NCBI GenBank assembly: GCA_017450685.1
Contig: JAFSTB010000004.1
Coordinates: 1 to 64,000, forward strand
DNA length: 64,000 nt
Direction of reading: 5' to 3'
From: Paludibacteraceae bacterium
GTDB lineage: Bacteria > Bacteroidota > Bacteroidia > Bacteroidales > Paludibacteraceae
Position 1 is the stretch's first letter; each line of letters begins with the position of its first letter. Below the pieces are notes generated by a model. The model ran no database searches, was not told the origin of the DNA, and saw only the letters and a program-made list of their open reading frames with translations. Below are positions 43,643 to 53,950 of this stretch, piece after piece. Position numbers and translations under genes: made by a program.

Positions 43643-45617
43643 CACTGACAACCAGCAACAACCGAAGCAACAACCCGACAACTCACAAAAAAAATCCAAA
43701 GGGAAGAAACAAAAAAACAAGTTCAATTTCTATTATCTTCTCTTCGCCTTATTGCTTATAGGCTTCTTTGTTCCCTTCGGTAAAGATGCCGCGTCTGTGC
43801 AGAAAGACTTGAGTTACACCAAGTTCACTGCCTATATAGAGCAAGGAGCGGTGAGCGAGATAATCGTCTCTGACGACAACCGTGCCAAGGCTCGTATCAG
43901 GCCGGAGAGTTATGCCTTGGTCTTTGGCAGCCGCGAGACGGGTGAACAGTCAAAAGGAACACTGACGGCACTCATCCCGTCGGTGGACGCTTTCACCGAA
44001 TATGTGCAAGGCGTTAATGCTAATAGACGCGAACAAGGCAAGACACCGATAGATGTGTCATACGAGAAATCCAAAGATATATGGTATATGTTGCTTGTCA
44101 ATCTTGTGCCGTGGATTCTCATTATCGGTTTCTTTATCTATATGAGTCGCGGCATAGGCAGTGGCATGGGCGGAGGTATATTCGGAGTGGGCAAAGCCAA
44201 AGCCGAAGTGTTCGACAAAGAGAATAAGAACAAGGTCACTTTCAAGGATGTAGCCGGTTTGGCAGGTGCCAAACAAGAGGTGGAAGAGATAGTGGCTTTC
44301 CTTAAGAACCCGAAGAAATATACCGCATTAGGCGGTAAGATTCCCAAGGGAGCCTTGCTCGTTGGTCCTCCGGGAACGGGTAAGACGCTGCTGGCTAAAG
44401 CCGTGGCAGGTGAAGCCGATGTGCCCTTCTTCTCTATGTCCGGTTCCGACTTCGTGGAGATGTTCGTCGGAGTGGGTGCCTCACGAGTGAGAGACCTCTT
44501 CCGACAGGCCAAAGAGAAAGCACCCGCCATCATCTTTATCGATGAGATAGATGCCGTAGGTCGCGCCAGAGGAAAGAACATCATGACCGGCGGTAACGAT
44601 GAACGCGAATCGACACTCAACCAATTGCTCACCGAGATGGACGGCTTCGGCACTAACAGCGGCGTTATCATCCTTGCCGCCACTAACCGCGCCGACGTGC
44701 TCGATGCAGCACTGCTCAGAGCAGGACGATTCGACCGACAGATACATGTCGAACTGCCTGACCTGCAAGAGAGGAAAGAGATCTTCCAAGTGCATCTCAA
44801 ACCCCTTAAGTTGGACGGCTCGTTGGATGTTAATTTCCTTGCCAAACAGACCCCCGGCTTCTCCGGTGCCGACATCGCCAATGTATGCAACGAGGCTGCA
44901 CTCATAGCAGCGCGCAACGACCATAAAGAGGTGGGAAAACAAGACTTTATGGATGCCGTTGATCGTATCATTGGCGGACTGGAACGCAAGACGAAGATAA
45001 TGACCGACGAGGAGAAACGCTCCATCGCTTATCATGAAGCCGGTCACGCCACCATCAGTTGGCTGCTGCGTTGGGCTAACCCGCTCGTCAAAGTGACGAT
45101 AGTGCCGCGCGGTATGGCGCTCGGGGCTGCATGGTATCTGCCCGAAGAAAGACAACTGACCAACCGTGAGCATATCAACGACGAACTATGCTCTTTGCTC
45201 GGCGGACGTGCAGCCGAACAACTCTTCCTCAACCAGACTTCCACCGGCGCACTCAACGATCTGGAAAGAGCCACCAAACAAGCCTACGCTATGGTTGCCT
45301 ACTACGGTATGTCCGACAAACTGAAAGATATCAGTTTCTACGATTCGACAGGCAGGTACGACTACGGTTTCGCCAAACCGTATAGCGATAAGACAGCCGA
45401 ACTCATCGACCAAGAGACGGCGGCTATCATCGCCGAACAGATGGCGCGTGCCAAACAGCTTCTGCAAGACAATGCCCAAGGACATCACGCCTTGGCTGAA
45501 CTGCTCATCGAACGCGAAGTCATCACATCCGATGACGTGGAACGAATACTCGGTCCCAGACCTTGGAAAAGTCGCGGTGACGAGATAATAGCCGAGCAAG
45601 AGAATGCTCAAGCATAA
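43629..45617 (+). CDS. ftsH: ATP-dependent zinc metalloprotease FtsH
   Basis: Membrane AAA+ protease for misfolded and regulatory membrane proteins. Near residue 35-50 there is a first membrane helix, then a periplasmic part and a second helix near 155-173. The AAA domain has Walker A GPPGTGKT (246-253), Walker [12 protein letters not shown], the [23 protein letters not shown], and the zinc site HEAGH (about 469-473). In-frame ATGs occur at 43611, 43629 and 43635. 43629 is chosen because 43611 gives a longer rsfS overlap, but 43635 is equally possible. It overlaps the next gene by 14 bases. Confidence 0.96.
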   Translation: MPMNNTDNQQQPKQQPDNSQKKSKGKKQKNKFNFYYLLFALLLIGFFVPFGKDAASVQKDLSYTKFTAYIEQGAVSEIIVSDDNRAKARIRPESYALVFGSRETGEQSKGTLTALIPSVDAFTEYVQGVNANRREQGKTPIDVSYEKSKDIWYMLLVNLVPWILIIGFFIYMSRGIGSGMGGGIFGVGKAKAEVFDKENKNKVTFKDVAGLAGAKQEVEEIVAFLKNPKKYTALGGKIPKGALLVGPPGTGKTLLAKAVAGEADVPFFSMSGSDFVEMFVGVGASRVRDLFRQAKEKAPAIIFIDEIDAVGRARGKNIMTGGNDERESTLNQLLTEMDGFGTNSGVIILAATNRADVLDAALLRAGRFDRQIHVELPDLQERKEIFQVHLKPLKLDGSLDVNFLAKQTPGFSGADIANVCNEAALIAARNDHKEVGKQDFMDAVDRIIGGLERKTKIMTDEEKRSIAYHEAGHATISWLLRWANPLVKVTIVPRGMALGAAWYLPEERQLTNREHINDELCSLLGGRAAEQLFLNQTSTGALNDLERATKQAYAMVAYYGMSDKLKDISFYDSTGRYDYGFAKPYSDKTAELIDQETAAIIAEQMARAKQLLQDNAQGHHALAELLIEREVITSDDVERILGPRPWKSRGDEIIAEQENAQA

Positions 45618-47517
45618 AAGTGCTATCGTCTGTTGGCTGCTGCTTGCTGCCGGAATAGTGGCAACCTGCGCACAAACACGCTACCAAGCCGATATAGACG
45701 ATGTGATAGCCGATATCTATGCCTATCTGTCAGAGACAGAGGAGATAGACTTTGAGGAGTTGCAAAATACCTTAACCGATTTTGTAACTTCTCCTCTTAA
45801 TATCAACACCGCCACTGCCGATGACCTTGCTCAACTGCGCTTCCTCACAGACCGACAGATAGATGCCATTCTGCTCTATGTCTATCAACATCAGATGCAT
45901 AGCGTAAGCGAACTCAGACTGATAAAAGAGTTGAAGAGTTATGACATACGCAACCTGCTGCCTTTCGTTTATGCCCTGCCTCAAGAGACAAACGACAAGA
46001 TCTATTGGCGTGAGGTCTTTGTGAAGGCTAAACATCAGGTATTGGCACGCACCGACGCTCGCTATATAGAAGACCCGCATCGCGATAAGCAGCACGACCC
46101 CGTTTATGCGCAGTTGAGGTATAAGTTCAACTATCATAATCTTGTGCAAGCCTCTTTCACTCTTCGTCGTCCGACAGGTGCGCCGGCTCGCGACTTGCAA
46201 TACGGCGGCTACATACAACTCAAACGCCTGCCTCTCAGCCGGCAACAACGAGCCGATATACCTCTGTTAGAAACGCTGGTATTAGGCAATTTCGATGCGC
46301 AGTTCGGACAAGGATTAGTGGCTGCTTACACTTTTCATACAGGCAAGAACGCTTATGCCGCTAGTGCTGCCACCGCGCCTGAAGGATTGCGCAAGTATGC
46401 TTCCACCGATGGCAACGCTTTGCACGGCATAGGCGCAACTCTTAAATGGAAAAAAGCGGATCTATCAGCGTGGTATAGCATAACCAAACCCAATGACAGT
46501 CTGCATCAGCACGTGGTGGGTGTCAACCTTACGGCACGACTCGGACAATGGAAGATAGGACTGACCACATCCGAAAAGATCTATTCCGATTCGTTGCGTT
46601 ACTACTATGAGACGGCTCGCTATAACCAACACTATTTTCGTGGTGACAAACAGTGGGTTGGCGGTTTGAATATGCGCTGCCGTTATGGTATAGCCGACCT
46701 CTTTGCTGAGGCTGCGGCTGCACAGAACAAAAAGCGATGGGGTGCAGGTGTGATAGCAGGGGTCAAACTGACTCCCGTGTCCGACATAGCACTCACTATC
46801 CTCTATCGCTATTATTCGCCCTATTTCGACAATACGCAAGGCTATGCTTTCAGTGAGACCTCACGCTCTAACGATGAGAACGGCGTGTATGTGGGGTTGG
46901 ATGTGAGAAGTATCAGCCGTTGGAGACTGAATATCTATGGCGATGTCTTTCGCTTTGACGGGGTCAAGTATGGCATCCCTTATCGCCCTTCTTGGGGCTT
47001 TGACACTTTTGCCGAGGCTATGTATATGCCCTTCGACAAGTGGAATATGAGTATCAGTGCTCGTGCTCGGGAGAAAGCCAAGAAGCAAACATTCTCGCTT
47101 CGTTGGCGGCAGACTTGGGAAGAGAGAGGTTGGCACTTGCGAACACAAGCAGATGGCAATATGGTGCGTGACAATGATAGCCGACTTACTTTTGGTGTGC
47201 AGGCTTATCAGGATGTGCATTACACTTTTGCTCAAGCCCCCTTAACGCTGCAATTGCGTCTTCAAGGCTTTTATATCCGCCGGTGGGATAACCGTGTCTA
47301 TACTTACGAGAACGATGTCTTATACGGCTATTCCATCCCCGCCGTTTATGGCGAGGGTGGAAGAGCATACTTAAACGTGCGTTGGAAGGTCTTGCCTCAA
47401 CTTGCGCTCTATTGTCGTCTTAGTGAGACTGTCTATACGCGTCGTTGGGCTGAGCAGCAGTCGTTGGCGGCTCGCACCCGAACGGACGCGCATCTGCTTA
47501 TCGTGCTGCAACTATAG
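45604..47517 (+). CDS. Helix-hairpin-helix plus outer-membrane beta-barrel protein
   Basis: The 637-aa protein has a signal peptide (hydrophobic residues 8-22), then an N-terminal HhH domain ([23 protein letters not shown] near residues 60-82). From about residue 140 there is a long run of amphipathic beta strands rich in aromatic residues, ending LLIVLQL, as expected for an outer-membrane barrel. This HhH-barrel fusion is a Bacteroidetes type of unknown function. It might relate to DNA handling at the outer membrane, since ComEA-like HhH domains bind DNA, but there is no proof. It overlaps ftsH by 14 bases and convergent tpiA by 20. Confidence 0.85.
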   Translation: MLKHKSAIVCWLLLAAGIVATCAQTRYQADIDDVIADIYAYLSETEEIDFEELQNTLTDFVTSPLNINTATADDLAQLRFLTDRQIDAILLYVYQHQMHSVSELRLIKELKSYDIRNLLPFVYALPQETNDKIYWREVFVKAKHQVLARTDARYIEDPHRDKQHDPVYAQLRYKFNYHNLVQASFTLRRPTGAPARDLQYGGYIQLKRLPLSRQQRADIPLLETLVLGNFDAQFGQGLVAAYTFHTGKNAYAASAATAPEGLRKYASTDGNALHGIGATLKWKKADLSAWYSITKPNDSLHQHVVGVNLTARLGQWKIGLTTSEKIYSDSLRYYYETARYNQHYFRGDKQWVGGLNMRCRYGIADLFAEAAAAQNKKRWGAGVIAGVKLTPVSDIALTILYRYYSPYFDNTQGYAFSETSRSNDENGVYVGLDVRSISRWRLNIYGDVFRFDGVKYGIPYRPSWGFDTFAEAMYMPFDKWNMSISARAREKAKKQTFSLRWRQTWEERGWHLRTQADGNMVRDNDSRLTFGVQAYQDVHYTFAQAPLTLQLRLQGFYIRRWDNRVYTYENDVLYGYSIPAVYGEGGRAYLNVRWKVLPQLALYCRLSETVYTRRWAEQQSLAARTRTDAHLLIVLQL

Positions 47518-48247
47518 CAGCGAACTTCTCTGCCACGAGCGAAGCACCACCTATCAGTCCGCCATCCACATCGGCATTGGCAAACAGTTCGGCGGCGTTC
47601 TTCTCGTTGCAACTGCCGCCATAGAGGATAGTGGTGTTGTCAGCCACCTCTTTGCCGTAGCGTTCGCAAACGAGTGAGCGTATGTAGGCGTGCATCTCTT
47701 GGGCTTGTGCAGGTGTGGCTGTCAAACCCGTACCTATTGCCCATACCGGTTCGTAGGCAAGAGTGATTTGGCTGAACTCTTCTGCCGAGAGATCGAACAG
47801 CGAACCTTCCAATTGGGCTTTCACCACTTCGTTCTGACGGTTAGACTCTCGCTCTTCTTTCACCTCGCCTATGCAGAAGATAGGCTTGAGTTGGTTGGCT
47901 AATGCCAGCAGCACTTTCTGCTTGAGGATCTCGGCTGTCTCATGATAGTATTGGCGGCGTTCGCTGTGACCGAGAATGCAATATTCGGCACCTGTTGAGC
48001 GCACCATAGCAGCACTCACCTCACCGGTGAAAGCACCGCTCTCACGGTCGGCACAGTTCTCCGCTGCCACACGGATAGGACTACCCTTCACTATCTCACA
48101 CACCGTGGCAAGATGGATAAAGGGAGTGCCGATAACAACAGCACATGAGGGGTTAGTTAATGTGTTCTTCAGTTCGGTGGCAAGGGCCACACCTTCTTGC
48201 AGGGTCTTGTTCATCTTCCAGTTGCCTGCTACCATTTTTGTTCTCAT
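47498..48247 (-). CDS. tpiA: Triosephosphate isomerase
   Basis: Interconverts dihydroxyacetone phosphate and glyceraldehyde-3-phosphate. The 249-aa TIM barrel has the catalytic triad region: N and K in GNWKMNKT near the start, the catalytic histidine in [14 protein letters not shown] and the catalytic glutamate in [10 protein letters not shown], then LYGGS for phosphate binding. It lies eight bases after xseB on the same strand and its end overlaps the convergent HhH-barrel gene by 20 bases. Confidence 0.97.
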   Translation of the reverse strand: MRTKMVAGNWKMNKTLQEGVALATELKNTLTNPSCAVVIGTPFIHLATVCEIVKGSPIRVAAENCADRESGAFTGEVSAAMVRSTGAEYCILGHSERRQYYHETAEILKQKVLLALANQLKPIFCIGEVKEERESNRQNEVVKAQLEGSLFDLSAEEFSQITLAYEPVWAIGTGLTATPAQAQEMHAYIRSLVCERYGKEVADNTTILYGGSCNEKNAAELFANADVDGGLIGGASLVAEKFAAIVAAR

Positions 48248-48255
48248 AGATAAGT

Positions 48256-48429
48256 TTAGAGTTTAAAGTTTAGAGTTGAGAGTTGTTGTTCGCAGAAATC
48301 GAGAAGACGTTTTATCTGCTCTGCTTTCTGTTTGTACTCCGTTTGTGAGAGAGCCTCTTTCTGCTCCAACTCTGCTATCATTTGTTCTGCCTTGTTAAGG
48401 GCTGTGTCATAAGTCAGTTCTTCTTCCAT
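48256..48429 (-). CDS. xseB: Exodeoxyribonuclease VII small subunit
   Basis: The 57-aa protein begins [23 protein letters not shown] and continues as a single charged helix. That matches XseB, whose N-terminal 'Y..A...L..I...LE' pattern pairs with the large subunit XseA. It is short compared with E. coli (80 aa) but not unusual. It lies 15 bases after the sugar transferase gene and eight before tpiA. The partner xseA is about 25 kb away. Confidence 0.82.
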   Translation of the reverse strand: MEEELTYDTALNKAEQMIAELEQKEALSQTEYKQKAEQIKRLLDFCEQQLSTLNFKL

Positions 48430-48444
48430 AGTAATACCATTGAT

Positions 48445-49665
48445 CTATTTGCCTTTGCCGTTCAGCAACACGCCTAAGGTATAGAACATTATTTTTATAT
48501 CTAATCCGATAGACATATTTTCCATATAGGCAATGTCATATTTGAGTCGTTGTATCATTTTGTCTATAGTGTCGGTATATCCCACTTTTATAGGTCCCCA
48601 ACTTGTCAGTCCGGGTCTTATCTTATAGATAAGGCAATAGTACGGTGCTTGTTGTTCAATCAGCGAGATGAAGTACGGTCTTTCGGGTCTTGGTCCAACC
48701 ACCGACATGTCGCCTTTGAGTACGTTCCACATCTGTGGCAGTTCGTCGAGTCTGTATTTGCGCAGGAAGTGTCCGATGGGTGTCACGCGTTGGTCGTTGT
48801 CGTCAGCCAAGCGTGGTGTACCTTGTTCGGCATCCTCGTACATAGTGCGGAACTTAAGTATGTCAAAAGGCAGTCCGTGTAAGCCTATGCGCTCTTGACG
48901 GTAGAGTATAGTACCTTTGGAAGTGACCTTGATAAGCAGTGCCAGTAATATATATATAGGGCTTCCTATTACAAGTACGGCAGCCGAGGCTATCACATCG
49001 AAGGCACGTTTGATACATATCTGTGAGTCGGACATGTGTTGGTCGGTGATGACAATCATTGCTTCCGATTGTAGGTCGCTAATGCGTGCAGCACCGGTGA
49101 GGATATCTTTCATTCGCGGTTTGAGGATGATCTCTTTCCCTGTGGGATAGGCTTCGCTGATACGCGTGAAGAGGTCTTGTTCGGTGGCATCATCCGGCAG
49201 GTCAATCACTATAGGCTCATCTGTGATGTCGTTGATATGCGATAGTTGGTAGAGTGTGACGGCAAGTCGTGACAGATAGTTGATGGTGAACTGCAAAGAG
49301 AAGAGCACGAGCAGCGACCACAGGTATAGCTCATAACTGCTCACTTTGTCGTCGATGATGATGACGAAGAAGGCTCCGAGGGCAATGATGGCTGCACTGC
49401 ACAAGGTGGTAAGGAAATGGCGTGCGAGGTTATGTTTGAGCGGACGAAGGTAAAAACCGGACAGGTAGTGGACTACAACGCAGGCTGCCGGATAGAGCAG
49501 CAAAGGGCGGTAGAAACTGAAAGCGGGTATGAGCACTGTCTCCACACTGAAGATACGACCTTCATAAACGAGCCAACGGAAAAGCAAAAAACATAGCCAC
49601 ACCAATACCGCCGATAAGATATCGGTGAGCAGGTAGATGAGTTGCCATTTGCTTCGGTTGGACAT
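48445..49665 (-). CDS. Polyprenyl-phosphate sugar-1-phosphate transferase (WcaJ/WbaP type)
   Basis: Starts exopolysaccharide or O-antigen-like glycans by moving a sugar-1-phosphate to undecaprenyl phosphate. The 406-aa protein has four to five N-terminal helices, then a nucleotide-diphosphosugar-like middle part, then the PF02397 catalytic domain: KRAFDVIASAAVLVIGSPIYILLALLIK, RQERIGLHGLPFDILKFRTM, LRKYRLDELPQMWNVLKGDMSVVGPRPE and IRPGLTSWGPI. Substrate sugar cannot be told from sequence. It sits with tsaC upstream and xseB downstream, not in a polysaccharide cluster. Confidence 0.92.
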   Translation of the reverse strand: MSNRSKWQLIYLLTDILSAVLVWLCFLLFRWLVYEGRIFSVETVLIPAFSFYRPLLLYPAACVVVHYLSGFYLRPLKHNLARHFLTTLCSAAIIALGAFFVIIIDDKVSSYELYLWSLLVLFSLQFTINYLSRLAVTLYQLSHINDITDEPIVIDLPDDATEQDLFTRISEAYPTGKEIILKPRMKDILTGAARISDLQSEAMIVITDQHMSDSQICIKRAFDVIASAAVLVIGSPIYILLALLIKVTSKGTILYRQERIGLHGLPFDILKFRTMYEDAEQGTPRLADDNDQRVTPIGHFLRKYRLDELPQMWNVLKGDMSVVGPRPERPYFISLIEQQAPYYCLIYKIRPGLTSWGPIKVGYTDTIDKMIQRLKYDIAYMENMSIGLDIKIMFYTLGVLLNGKGK

Positions 49666-49693
49666 AGAAGAAGGTTGTAAAGAGGTGAGGTGG

Positions 49694-50299
49694 CTACATT
49701 CGTATCAGTCGGAAAGTGCCGTCATCATTGAGTTTGAGGATGGACGAGGGTGCTTTTTTGGAATCGTCATCTCGTCTATAATAGCATACGTAATCAACGC
49801 TTTCTCTTATCTGCGGCACTATTTGCAGGAAGTTATGCGGGGTAGGCATTCCGCTTATGTTGGCAGAGGTGGAGACGATAGGTTTGCCCAACTCTGCGCA
49901 CAGTGTTTTGGAGAAGATCTCTTGTGTGAGTCTGATGCCTATGCTGCCGTCGTCGGCTATGAGTGAGGGCGCAAGGTTCTGTGCTTGCGGATAGATGATA
50001 GTCAAGGGTCGAGAAGAGGAAGGCTCGGAGGTTATCTCTATCAGATTCCACACTATATCGGGAATGGTCTTGACATAGTGGTTCAGTTTGAGCGGACTGT
50101 CTAAAAGCACTAACATCGCTTTGCTGTCGGCGCGTTGTTTTAGGTCGAAGATGCGTTTGACGGCACGTTCGTTGGTGGCATCGCAACCTATCCCCCACAC
50201 GGTGTCGGTAGGGTAGAGGATGATGCCGCCTGATTGCAATGTGCTAACGGCACTCTGTAGGTCTTTGCCGTCGAAAAGGAGTGTACGCCGTGGACTCAT
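49694..50299 (-). CDS. tsaC: L-threonylcarbamoyladenylate synthase
   Basis: Makes threonylcarbamoyl-AMP for the t6A modification of tRNA. The 201-aa YrdC/Sua5-type protein has the family blocks GGIILYPTDTVWGIGCDATN, KQRADSK, RPLTIIYP (RPxT-like), DGSIGIRL and PIVSTSANISG. It lacks the extra Sua5 domain, so it is the short form. It overlaps the upstream metallo-beta-lactamase gene by four bases (ATGA). TsaB, TsaD and TsaE are not in the window. Confidence 0.95.
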   Translation of the reverse strand: MSPRRTLLFDGKDLQSAVSTLQSGGIILYPTDTVWGIGCDATNERAVKRIFDLKQRADSKAMLVLLDSPLKLNHYVKTIPDIVWNLIEITSEPSSSRPLTIIYPQAQNLAPSLIADDGSIGIRLTQEIFSKTLCAELGKPIVSTSANISGMPTPHNFLQIVPQIRESVDYVCYYRRDDDSKKAPSSILKLNDDGTFRLIRM

Positions 50300-51702
50300 A
50301 ACTCTATCGTGTCTGCCTTTTGTGGAATACTGATGTCGCGAAAACCGGCTTCATAGAGGTGATCTTTGTATGCTTCTTGTGCCGCTTGTTCACCGTGGAC
50401 GATGAAGGTGTGTTTGATTCGGGTCACGTCTTGACAAGCGGTGAGATAAGCAATCATCTCTTTGTAGTCGCCATGACCGCTGAACCCTTCAATCTTGGTT
50501 ATCTGTGCTTTGATGCGGTGGTCGTACCCGAAGATGCTGACCCATTGCCGTTTAGGGTCTTGTATGCGTGCGCCGAGAGAGGTGGGTGTGCAATAGCCCA
50601 CGATGAGAATGGTGCAGGCAGGGTCGGATATATGGTTGGCAACGTGGTGCTTGATACGTCCGGCTTCCATCATACCCGAAGCGGAGATGATGATACAGGG
50701 TTCGGTGCTGTTGTTCAACGCCTTCGACTCACGTATGTCGGTGATATAATGTAGCGTGTTGAAGCCGAAGGGATCCGGGTCAAAACGCATCGTCTCCTGC
50801 ACATCCTCGTTCAGCGAGTCAAGATACATACGGAAGATATGTGTGGCATTAACCGATAGTGGCGAATCGACATAGACAGGTATATGTGGCAGTCTGCCAT
50901 CGTTATACAGTTGGTTAAGCACATACACTATCTCTTGTGTACGCCCCACAGAGAAAGATGGAATGATGAGTTTGCCTTTCTTATATACGCACGTATCTTC
51001 CACCACGCCGAGCAGTTGCTCTTCGCTCACCAAACTATCTTCGTGCAGACGATTGCCGTAGGTGGATTCGCAGATGAGGTAGTCGCATTGTGGGAAAGGT
51101 TGTGGCTCACATAGTATATGACTATGTGCTCTGCCTATGTCGCCGGTGAAAGCGATGCGCTTCTTTTCCCCGTTTTCGGTCACCTCTACGTTTACTATGG
51201 CTGAACCTAACATGTGTCCGGAGTTGATGAACGACACCGTCACATCGTCGCTCACACGGTAGGTGTGACCATAATCGACGGTGATGAACTGTTTCATACA
51301 GCGTTGTGCTTGGTTGGCATCGAACAGCGGGGTGATGGTAGGCTTATGCAGACGTGCCATCTTTTTGTTGTACCATCTGACATCTTGAGCGAGGATGAAG
51401 GCTGTATCCACGAACATGAGTGCGCATAGGTCACGCGTGGCGGGAGTGCATATCACATCGCCGCGAAAACCTAACGACCATATATAAGGTATCAGTCCGG
51501 AGTGGTCGATATGAGCGTGTGAGAGAATGACGGCATCCAACTCGGCAGGGTCGAAACCTAACTGTCGGTTGTCGGCATCAGTCTCCATACCTTTGCCTTG
51601 AAACATACCGCAGTCAAGTAAGATCTTTTTGCCTTTGCTCGTGGTGAGCAGATGTTTGGAACCGGTCACCTCACCGGCGGCTCCGAGAAACTGAATAGTC
51701 AT
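50296..51702 (-). CDS. Metallo-beta-lactamase/beta-CASP RNase-like protein
   Basis: The 468-aa protein (from ATG 51702) opens MTIQFLGAAGEVTGSKHLL and has the zinc motif HAHIDHSG, SGHMLGSAI, FTGDIG, then a beta-CASP domain with ESTYGNRLH and PSFSVGRTQEI, and a C-terminal RMMBL part with GFSGHGD. This is the CPSF73-like bacterial RNA-processing family (exo/endonuclease), distinct from RNase J. The upstream in-frame ATG at 51774 lies before the promoter. It heads a five-gene operon to tpiA and overlaps tsaC by four bases. Confidence 0.92.
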   Translation of the reverse strand: MTIQFLGAAGEVTGSKHLLTTSKGKKILLDCGMFQGKGMETDADNRQLGFDPAELDAVILSHAHIDHSGLIPYIWSLGFRGDVICTPATRDLCALMFVDTAFILAQDVRWYNKKMARLHKPTITPLFDANQAQRCMKQFITVDYGHTYRVSDDVTVSFINSGHMLGSAIVNVEVTENGEKKRIAFTGDIGRAHSHILCEPQPFPQCDYLICESTYGNRLHEDSLVSEEQLLGVVEDTCVYKKGKLIIPSFSVGRTQEIVYVLNQLYNDGRLPHIPVYVDSPLSVNATHIFRMYLDSLNEDVQETMRFDPDPFGFNTLHYITDIRESKALNNSTEPCIIISASGMMEAGRIKHHVANHISDPACTILIVGYCTPTSLGARIQDPKRQWVSIFGYDHRIKAQITKIEGFSGHGDYKEMIAYLTACQDVTRIKHTFIVHGEQAAQEAYKDHLYEAGFRDISIPQKADTIEL

Positions 51703-51731
51703 ATAGTTAGTGTTTTTGCTGTTAGAGTGCG

Positions 51732-51763
51732 CAAAGTTACGGGTTTTTCGATGGTTGAGCAAA
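51732..51763 (-). promoter_or_regulatory. Consensus promoter of the MBL-tsaC-tpiA operon
   Basis: On the minus strand TTTG (51763-51760), 20 bases, then TAACTTTG (51739-51732), before the MBL start at 51702. Confidence 0.85.
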
Positions 51764-51784
51764 TATGTGCGCAAAAAAGGGGTT

Positions 51785-52600
51785 TTACCCTCTTTTCTTA
51801 GGCAGGTTAAACACCTCTTGCACTTGTGTCATCTGCTGTCGGGTCATACCCTTCGGAACAAATCCCATCGACCGCGCTCTGAGGTAGATCATAGCGGCTT
51901 TGTTAAGCACATCCGTCTGGTCAAAAGCATCCATTATATCTTTGCCCACTGCAAAAGTGCCATGCTTCTCCCACAGAACAACATCGTATCTGTCTATCAT
52001 CTCCAGTGTGGCTTGTGCCAACTGTATGGACCCCGGCAGTTGATAAGGCACCACTCCTATGCCTAACGGAGCAAAGGCTAAGGTCTCAGGTATCATCGAC
52101 CATAGTGTCTGTGTCAGATGCTCGGACTGTAAGAACTCGTCCGAATGGCTCATTGCCACCAACTCAATAGGGTGGGTATGCAAGGTGGCGGTATAGGATG
52201 AGCCTGACTGCAAAAGGTAGTTCTGCACCATCAAGTGCGAAGGCAACTCACTGGTGGGTAACACTGCTTCGTCGGCTATGATGACATAGTGGGCGGCATC
52301 GTCCGTTATACGAATGATAGAGCCGTTATGCATAGGCGCTTTGCAAAGGTCGCGCATACGCTTTTGTGTACCTTTGGCGTAGAAGTATTGTCCTTTCAGG
52401 TACGGCAACGTGCAGCCGATGGCTATCGGTTCGGTCAGTGCCGGCTGAGAAGCCCACGCCGGTGAGGCTAAAGAGGTGATGTTGACGGTTATGTTGCCGC
52501 CGTTGCGCTCTCCCCAACCTTTCTGCCATATATATCCCGCCACGTCTGCCACATCGGCTATCACAGCGGATAAGCCTCTGTTATCGGATAGTATTCCCAT
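51785..52600 (-). CDS. rhaD: Rhamnulose-1-phosphate aldolase
   Basis: Splits L-rhamnulose-1-phosphate to dihydroxyacetone phosphate and L-lactaldehyde. The 271-aa class II aldolase has WQKGWGERNGGNITVNI near the N-terminus, the length of RhaD (not the shorter FucA). A zinc-binding histidine region TLHTHPIELVAMSH and the later WEKHGTFAVG supply the metal ligands. It is the last gene of the rhamnose group. Its start overlaps the transporter gene by 20 bases. Confidence 0.94.
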   Translation of the reverse strand: MGILSDNRGLSAVIADVADVAGYIWQKGWGERNGGNITVNITSLASPAWASQPALTEPIAIGCTLPYLKGQYFYAKGTQKRMRDLCKAPMHNGSIIRITDDAAHYVIIADEAVLPTSELPSHLMVQNYLLQSGSSYTATLHTHPIELVAMSHSDEFLQSEHLTQTLWSMIPETLAFAPLGIGVVPYQLPGSIQLAQATLEMIDRYDVVLWEKHGTFAVGKDIMDAFDQTDVLNKAAMIYLRARSMGFVPKGMTRQQMTQVQEVFNLPKKRG

Positions 52601-53936
52601 ATCGTTCTTTCGTTATTTGTTCCAATGTCTTACCTTGCGTTTGCGGTGCACCTATCACGCCTACTATGAGCGACACCAACAGTAGTGCCACCATACACCA
52701 AGCAGCCACAGTGAACCCCTCACCTTGCTCGCCGTATATATAAGTGAACACTAATCCCCAGATAGCCGACAGACCTCTGACGATGAAGAACATCAGCCCT
52801 TGTGCACCGGCACGATACTGAGCAGGGAACAACTCCGACCCCCATAAAGCGTAGAAAATCTGCACCGAACAGCCGTTGTTGATACCCCAAAGGATAGTGA
52901 AGACCCACAACCATACGATATTAGTAACCCCTACTCCGATGATTACCATCCAAGCCGTCAATGCACAAAGCAAACCGAAGATATAGAACAGCCGGTGCTG
53001 CCATTTGTCGATAAGGCGGGAGACAAGAAAAGTGACGAAGACCACCACTGCCCAACTGATACAACTGAGCATATTGGCATCTTTATTACTCAACCCGCCT
53101 GCCGACTCATATATATGCGGCTGAAAGAACCCCATCACTGATGCCACTAAGTTCCAAGTAAGATAGATAGTGGTGAGAAAACACACCGTCTTGATGGCTA
53201 TGCGATTGCTGAACAGGTGCTTGATGTTCTGCCATAGACTGACTTGCTTGTCGGCTTTTTTCGTAGCCTCATATTCGGCACTCTCTTGTAGTCTGCGTTG
53301 CAATAGCCACGCCACTATAGCCACCACCAACAGCGAACAGAAGACGGCACGCGAAGCAAACACATTAACAGCCGCTTGTGGTGCGTCAGCACCTATGAAA
53401 AAGTGGGCTAATGCCTTCACACAACCAAACAGTACACCGTCATCTTCACCCGCGTTGCCGGGGGCAAACAACATACCCAATAGCAAGATACACATAGGTC
53501 CTATGCCCCACGACATCTGCGATAGACTGATATTGCGACCGCGGTTATTGACCTCACTGCTCTCCGAGATATAAGTCCAAGAGGCAGGGACACCTATGCC
53601 TACTGATATACCTGTGAAAAGAAAACCTGCAAACAAGACAGGAAAAGAGGTGGCACACATAACCAGTATGACGCCAAACATATAAACGAGCAGGTTGTAA
53701 GTAAAGATGAACTTACGGCCATACCTGTCAGCCAAAAATCCGCCGATGATAGCCCCTAATGCCGCGCCAAAACAGTTGGCACTGATGAAGTTGAGCCAAC
53801 CTAACGACAACTCGCTCAAACCTAAGTACTGCTGCCATAAGGTCAAACCGCTGGCACCTGCCACTATAGCACCAGCATCCAAATAGTTGGTGAGAGAAAC
53901 GGCTAAAGTGCTACGCAAACTACTCTGTCTTGACAT
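52581..53936 (-). CDS. MFS sugar transporter, probably for L-rhamnose
   Basis: The protein from ATG 53936 has 451 aa, twelve predicted helices and the sugar-porter motif GGFLADRYGRKFIF between helices 2 and 3, with SELFPAQYRAGAQG near helix 10. A strong Shine-Dalgarno-like AAAGGAG lies just before the ATG, which decides this start over earlier in-frame ATGs at 53951 and 53960 that overlap the isomerase gene. Substrate is inferred from its place between rhaB and rhaD. It is not of the RhaT family. Confidence 0.85.
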   Translation of the reverse strand: MSRQSSLRSTLAVSLTNYLDAGAIVAGASGLTLWQQYLGLSELSLGWLNFISANCFGAALGAIIGGFLADRYGRKFIFTYNLLVYMFGVILVMCATSFPVLFAGFLFTGISVGIGVPASWTYISESSEVNNRGRNISLSQMSWGIGPMCILLLGMLFAPGNAGEDDGVLFGCVKALAHFFIGADAPQAAVNVFASRAVFCSLLVVAIVAWLLQRRLQESAEYEATKKADKQVSLWQNIKHLFSNRIAIKTVCFLTTIYLTWNLVASVMGFFQPHIYESAGGLSNKDANMLSCISWAVVVFVTFLVSRLIDKWQHRLFYIFGLLCALTAWMVIIGVGVTNIVWLWVFTILWGINNGCSVQIFYALWGSELFPAQYRAGAQGLMFFIVRGLSAIWGLVFTYIYGEQGEGFTVAAWCMVALLLVSLIVGVIGAPQTQGKTLEQITKERYGNTIR

Positions 53937-53950
53937 ATTAACTCCTTTCA

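Noticed and set aside
44138..45025. Long minus-strand frame (295 codons) antisense to ftsH
   Set aside because: It has no family-like sequence, is rich in Ser/Ala/Pro and mirrors the well-supported ftsH frame. It is a shadow of codon bias.
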